Shown in pieces: positions 60,504 through 64,000 of a stretch of 64,000 bases of DNA; position 1 is the first letter of the stretch; every line of letters starts with the position of its first letter. The notes under the pieces were generated by a model, which worked only from the letters and a program-made list of their open reading frames with translations, made no database searches and was not told the origin of the DNA. Both the position numbers and the translations under genes were made by a program. Source of the stretch: an uncultured Oscillospiraceae bacterium (GTDB lineage: Bacteria; Bacillota; Clostridia; Oscillospirales; Oscillospiraceae); NCBI GenBank assembly GCA_947629915.1, contig CANRFN010000003.1, forward strand, positions 1 to 64,000, written 5' to 3'.

Positions 60504-61205
60504 TCAGCGATTTTGGTTGCGCAGCGCGGTCTCCCGGGCACCGTCTGCCAGGCGGATCATCTGCACAAAGAGGGATACCTTGTTGTCCGGGTTCAGGCTC
60601 TCCCACAGCGCATCGGCCCACTGCTCCGCCGTGGCATCGGGAATGGCCACCGCCTTGGGCTCTCCGGCAAAGGAGGGCAGGGGATTGCCGTCTCCCTGAT
60701 AGGTGGAGATGAAGTGGCCCACGCCGGCCTTGGGGGCCTCGTACTCATAGAAGTACCGGCAGCAGCAGGACGGGTCTCCCTCCAGGGACTTCAGGATGGA
60801 CAGCACGTAGCTGCCGTCCGGGTCCACCACGCCGGAGATCCGGGGGGTCCAGTTGGGGCCGTCCGGCTCGAAGGTGCGGGTCTTCAGGGCGTGGCGGTAG
60901 CACTTGCCCTGGGCCATGGCGTCCCGAATGGTGTCGGTCTGGTCGCCGTTGGTGACAATGGTGGCGCCGTCCAGGATGCGCACCGGGTGATAGATGATGA
61001 GGGAGGGGTCCTCCATCTTGCTCTCGTCATAGGCCTTGGTGCGGATGCCGTCTTCCGTGGCCTCGAAGATCCGGTTGCGGCTGTTGGCGCTGCGGCCCAT
61101 GATGAAGTAGGCGATGGCCGCCCTTTGGTTGTCCGGGGTCCTGCCCAGGACGATGCCGCGGCCGGGATAGGATGTCTCTCGCAAATAGGCGTTGAGATCG
61201 GTCAT
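60504..61205 (-). CDS. purO: IMP cyclohydrolase, PurO type
   Basis: A 233-residue protein (LNAYLRETSYPGRGIVLGRT; AYFIMGRSANSRNRIF; PSLIIYHPVRIL; TNGDQTDTI). This is the PurO-like cyclohydrolase family, first known from archaea and found in Firmicutes that have a split PurH. It closes the FAICAR ring to IMP. The start ATG 61205 overlaps the purN stop (ATGA). Confidence 0.9.
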   Translation of the reverse strand: MTDLNAYLRETSYPGRGIVLGRTPDNQRAAIAYFIMGRSANSRNRIFEATEDGIRTKAYDESKMEDPSLIIYHPVRILDGATIVTNGDQTDTIRDAMAQGKCYRHALKTRTFEPDGPNWTPRISGVVDPDGSYVLSILKSLEGDPSCCCRYFYEYEAPKAGVGHFISTYQGDGNPLPSFAGEPKAVAIPDATAEQWADALWESLNPDNKVSLFVQMIRLADGARETALRNQNR

Positions 61206-61852
61206 AGGTCGGTTCTCCTTCCTGATTCGTCCAGTATGTGTACGATGCGTCCCTCCACCTGCAGCCGGTCCTGGCAGAAGAGCGCCACCGCCCGGGGCAG
61301 GAGGATCCACTCCGCCTGCTCCATGATCCTGCGCTGCAGGGTCTCCGGGGTGTCTCCCTCCAGCACGGGCACCGCCTTCTGGGCGATCACCGGGCCGGCA
61401 TCGCAGTCCGGGGAGACAAAGTGGACCGTGGCACCGGACACCTTCACCCCGTAGGCCAATGCGGCCTCGTGGACGCGGAGCCCGTAGAAGCCGGGACCGC
61501 AAAAGGAGGGGATCAGCGCCGGGTGTACGTTGACAATGGCGTTGGGATAGGCATCGGTGAGCTCCGAGGTGAGGATGATCATAAAGCCGGCCAGCACCAC
61601 AAGGTCGATGTGCAGCGCCTGCAGGCGATCCCGCAGGGCGATGGTGTACGCCTGGCTGTTCTCGTAGTCCCTCCGGGCCATCACCTCCCCGGGGATGCCG
61701 GCGGCCGCCGCCCGCTCCAGGGCGTATACCCCGGGCTTGGAGGCGATCACCGCGGCGATGGTGCCGTTAGGAATTTCTCCCCGGCGCTCAGCATCGATGA
61801 GGGCCTGCAGGTTGGTGCCGCCGCCGGAGACCAGAACCGCGATACGCTTCAC
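61202..61852 (-). CDS. purN: GAR transformylase PurN
   Basis: A 216-residue folate-dependent enzyme. Landmarks: VLVSGGGTNLQALID (7-21), the catalytic NVHPALIPSF block (~108-117) with Asn and His, and VHFVSPDCDAGPVI with the catalytic Asp (~145). ATGA overlaps on both sides. Confidence 0.96.
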   Translation of the reverse strand: MKRIAVLVSGGGTNLQALIDAERRGEIPNGTIAAVIASKPGVYALERAAAAGIPGEVMARRDYENSQAYTIALRDRLQALHIDLVVLAGFMIILTSELTDAYPNAIVNVHPALIPSFCGPGFYGLRVHEAALAYGVKVSGATVHFVSPDCDAGPVIAQKAVPVLEGDTPETLQRRIMEQAEWILLPRAVALFCQDRLQVEGRIVHILDESGRRTDL

Positions 61853-62892
61853 AGCAGCACCACCCCGGTCTCGCCGGCCTTCACCGCGCCGATTTGATAC
61901 GCCGCCTCGCCGGCGGCGGTGGCGGCCGCCAGGGCGGCCTCTGCCTGCCCTGCGGGCACCGCCATGAGAAAGCCGATGCCCATGTTGAAGGTGTTGTACA
62001 TGTCCCGCCGGGGGATATCGCCCCGCCTCTGGATCATGGAGAAGATGGGCGGGCAGGGGAAGGCGGCGCAGTCGATCTCGGCGCTGAGGCCCTCCGGCAG
62101 CATCCGGGGCACGTTCTCATAGAACCCGCCGCCGGTGATGTGGCTCATGCCGTGGATGTCCACGCCGGCGTGCAGCACCGCCTTCACCGCCTTCACATAG
62201 ATGCGGGTGGGGGTGAGGAGCACCTCGCCCAGGCTCTTGCCGTCCAGCTCTGCCACCGGGGCCTGGAGATCGGCGTTCTCCACATCGAAGACCTTTCGCA
62301 CCAGGGAGAAGCCGTTGGAGTGGACGCCGGAGGAGGCGAGGCCGATGAGCACATCGCCCGCCGCCATGCGGCTGCCATCGATGATCTTGGACCGGTCTGC
62401 CAGCCCCACGGAGAAGCCGGCAAGATCGTAGTCCTCCGGGGCCATGGTGCCCGGGTGCTCGGCGGTCTCGCCGCCCACCAGGGCGCACTCAGACTGGATG
62501 CAGCCCTCTGCGATGCCGGAGACGATCTCGGCGATGCGCACCGGGTCGTTTTTTCCGCAGGCGATATAGTCCAGGAAAAACAGGGGCATGGCGCCGCCGC
62601 AGATGATGTCGTTGACGCACATGGCCACGCAGTCGATGCCAACGGTGTTGTGGCGGTTCATGAGCTGGGCGATGCGCAGCTTGGTGCCCACGCCATCGGT
62701 GCCGGAGACCAGCACCGGCTCCTGCATGTCCTTTACGTTTGGGGCAAAGCAGCCGCCAAAGCCGCCGATGGTCCCCAGCACCCCGGGGATATAGGTGGCC
62801 TCCGCCATGGGCTTGATGCGGCGCACCGCGTCATATCCCGCGGTGACGTCCACCCCGGCGGCAGCATAGGAAGCGGAATGGGAATTTTGCAT
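61849..62892 (-). CDS. purM: AIR synthetase PurM
   Basis: A 347-residue enzyme closing the imidazole ring. Landmarks: SYAAAGVDVTAGYDAVRRIK, VSGTDGVGTKLRIA (~63-76), GGETAEHPGTM (~141) and HITGGGFYENVPRML (~252). ATG 62892; the gap to purF is 19 bases. Confidence 0.96.
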   Translation of the reverse strand: MQNSHSASYAAAGVDVTAGYDAVRRIKPMAEATYIPGVLGTIGGFGGCFAPNVKDMQEPVLVSGTDGVGTKLRIAQLMNRHNTVGIDCVAMCVNDIICGGAMPLFFLDYIACGKNDPVRIAEIVSGIAEGCIQSECALVGGETAEHPGTMAPEDYDLAGFSVGLADRSKIIDGSRMAAGDVLIGLASSGVHSNGFSLVRKVFDVENADLQAPVAELDGKSLGEVLLTPTRIYVKAVKAVLHAGVDIHGMSHITGGGFYENVPRMLPEGLSAEIDCAAFPCPPIFSMIQRRGDIPRRDMYNTFNMGIGFLMAVPAGQAEAALAAATAAGEAAYQIGAVKAGETGVVLL

Positions 62893-62911
62893 GGAAAAAC
62901 CCTCCTGGCTG

Positions 62912-64000
62912 TTAGTCTTTTCCGTTCCAGCAGTACGTGCAGATCTTGTCCCGGTCCAGGCCGATGGACTCCAGCAGGCCGTCCAGGGACTGATAGCCCA
63001 GGGAGTCGAAGCCGAGGGTCTCCCGGATCCGCTTGAGCAGGCACTGTCCCCGCTGGGTGTGGCTGTCTGCGTACTCCTCCAGGTGGGTCTGGCCCTGCTC
63101 GCCCTCCAGCTCGGCCACGGTGCGCCGGGCGATGAGCTCCATGGCGGAATTGCTGCGGGAGAAGTTTAAAAAGCGGCAGCCGTACATGATGGGCGGGCAG
63201 GCGGAGCGCATGTGGACCTCTTTGGCGCCGCTGGCGTAGAGGAATTCCACGGTCTCCCGCAGCTGGGTACCCCGCACGATGGAGTCGTCCACAAAGAGCA
63301 GCTTTTTCCCCTCGATGAGCTCAGGCACGGGGATCTGCTTCATCTTGGCCACCTGGTTGCGGATGTTCTGGTCCGCCGGCATAAAGGACCGGGGCCAGGT
63401 GGGGGTGTACTTTACAAACGGCCGGGCAAAGGGCATCCCGCTCTCGTTGGAGTAGCCGATGGCGTGGGGGAGTCCGGAGTCCGGCACCCCTGCCACGTAG
63501 TCCACCGCGGGGAGGATGCCCTGCTTCCGCTCGTCCCGGGCCATGATGGCGCCGTTGCGGTAGCGCATCATCTCCACGTTTACCCCCTCATAGCGGGAGT
63601 TGGGATAGCCGTAGTAGGTCCAGAGGAAGGCGCAGATGCGCATCTTGTCTCCGGGCGGGGAGAGGGACTCCCAGCCGTCCGCATTGATCTTTACGATCTC
63701 CCGGGGGCCCAGCTCATACGCGTCCTGATAGCCCAGCTTCTGATAGGCAAAGGACTCAAAGGAGACGCAGCAGCCCTCATCGCTCCTGCCGATGAGCACG
63801 GGAAGCCGGCCCACCTTGTCTCTGGCGGCGATGATCTCTCCCGCCTCCGTGAGGATCAGCAGGGTGAGGGAGCCGTCCACCATCTCCTGGGCCTTTCGGA
63901 TGCCGTCCACCAGGGTCTCTCCCTGGTTGATGATGGCGGACACCAGCTCGGTGGCGTTCACCTTGCCGGAGCTCATGGCCATAAAGTGGTTGCCGCCCAT
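62912..64000 (-). CDS. purF: Amidophosphoribosyltransferase PurF (5' end outside window)
   Basis: The C-terminal ~362 residues of PurF, cut by the window edge. What remains is part of the glutaminase domain (FESFAYQKLGYQDAYELGPR) and the phosphoribosyltransferase domain with the PRPP motif LLFVDDSIVRGTQLRETVEF, plus the C-terminal ICTYCWNGKD. Compared with ~470-residue homologues, about 110 N-terminal residues, including the catalytic Cys, lie upstream. The Met codon at the edge is not the true start. Confidence 0.94.
   Translation of the reverse strand: MGGNHFMAMSSGKVNATELVSAIINQGETLVDGIRKAQEMVDGSLTLLILTEAGEIIAARDKVGRLPVLIGRSDEGCCVSFESFAYQKLGYQDAYELGPREIVKINADGWESLSPPGDKMRICAFLWTYYGYPNSRYEGVNVEMMRYRNGAIMARDERKQGILPAVDYVAGVPDSGLPHAIGYSNESGMPFARPFVKYTPTWPRSFMPADQNIRNQVAKMKQIPVPELIEGKKLLFVDDSIVRGTQLRETVEFLYASGAKEVHMRSACPPIMYGCRFLNFSRSNSAMELIARRTVAELEGEQGQTHLEEYADSHTQRGQCLLKRIRETLGFDSLGYQSLDGLLESIGLDRDKICTYCWNGKD

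Overview
The window looks like chromosomal DNA from a high-GC, spore-forming, anaerobic Firmicute of the Clostridia. My best guess is an Oscillospiraceae-type gut bacterium related to Flavonifractor, Intestinimonas or Lawsonibacter. The reasons are the FabK/FabH/Acc fatty-acid operon closed by a MarR-type gene, the murB-rapZ-yvcK-whiA cluster, a bacterial Pnkp/Hen1 RNA-repair pair, two large flavin/Fe-S enoate-reductase-like enzymes, a cysteine-rich coat-like protein behind a SigK/SigE-like promoter, and Bacillota-type SigA promoters and GGAGG ribosome sites throughout. The genus is inference; no rRNA is present.

Layout. 1-10.35 kb (+): a MarR-controlled heterodimeric ABC exporter, a half-size EamA transporter with truA, an alkyltransferase-like protein, a CrtI-like flavoprotein with a charged tail, a TMEM175-type channel and a metallophosphoesterase. 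10.36-14.06 kb (-): an ExbB/ExbD-type proton-channel operon with a third, proline-rich ExbD-like protein, then an MFS protein with three small membrane proteins, two of them tandem paralogues. 14.1-14.85 kb (-): no protein gene, but three tandem copies of a structured small RNA, each with its own promoter and terminator signals. 14.9-16.5 kb (+): a PHP phosphoesterase coupled to an ABC-type ATPase. 16.7-26.4 kb (-): one operon acpP-accB-accC-accD-accA-fabH-fabK-fabD-fabG-fabF-fabZ-marR, with an inverted repeat at its transcription start. A separate acyl-carrier-like gene upstream has Asp in place of the phosphopantetheine serine. 27.1-31.4 kb (-): two OYE-type oxidoreductases, one carrying a transposase-like N-terminal domain, divergent from a TetR gene. 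31.8-34.7 kb (+): TetR, AraC and ADP-ribosylglycohydrolase genes. 35.1-35.7 kb: six tRNA genes (Val, Asp, Phe, Gly, Cys, Pro). 36-39.5 kb: a MATE exporter (+), facing hslO, a methyltransferase and a YerC-like gene (-). 39.8-53.1 kb (+): purA, an orphan double-HTH protein, the coat-like protein, murB-rapZ-yvcK-whiA, an AT-rich patch of insertion-sequence debris, dnaE and a cardiolipin synthase. 53.2-57.3 kb (-): hen1-pnkp. 57.4-64 kb (-): purF (cut by the window end)-purM-purN-purO-type cyclohydrolase-[30-codon ORF]-ASCH-AICAR transformylase-purD.

How the genes work together. The acc/fab operon holds every step from acetyl-CoA to the elongation cycle, plus the carrier protein and a likely regulator. 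The purine operon covers ring assembly, but its last two steps are on separate proteins rather than one bifunctional PurH; purA at 39.8 kb takes IMP on toward AMP. Hen1 and Pnkp repair and 2'-O-methylate cleaved RNA. The most novel-looking item is the small-RNA array: its three copies keep a 76-nt core with no length change, while promoters, hairpins and terminators are rebuilt with different sequence.
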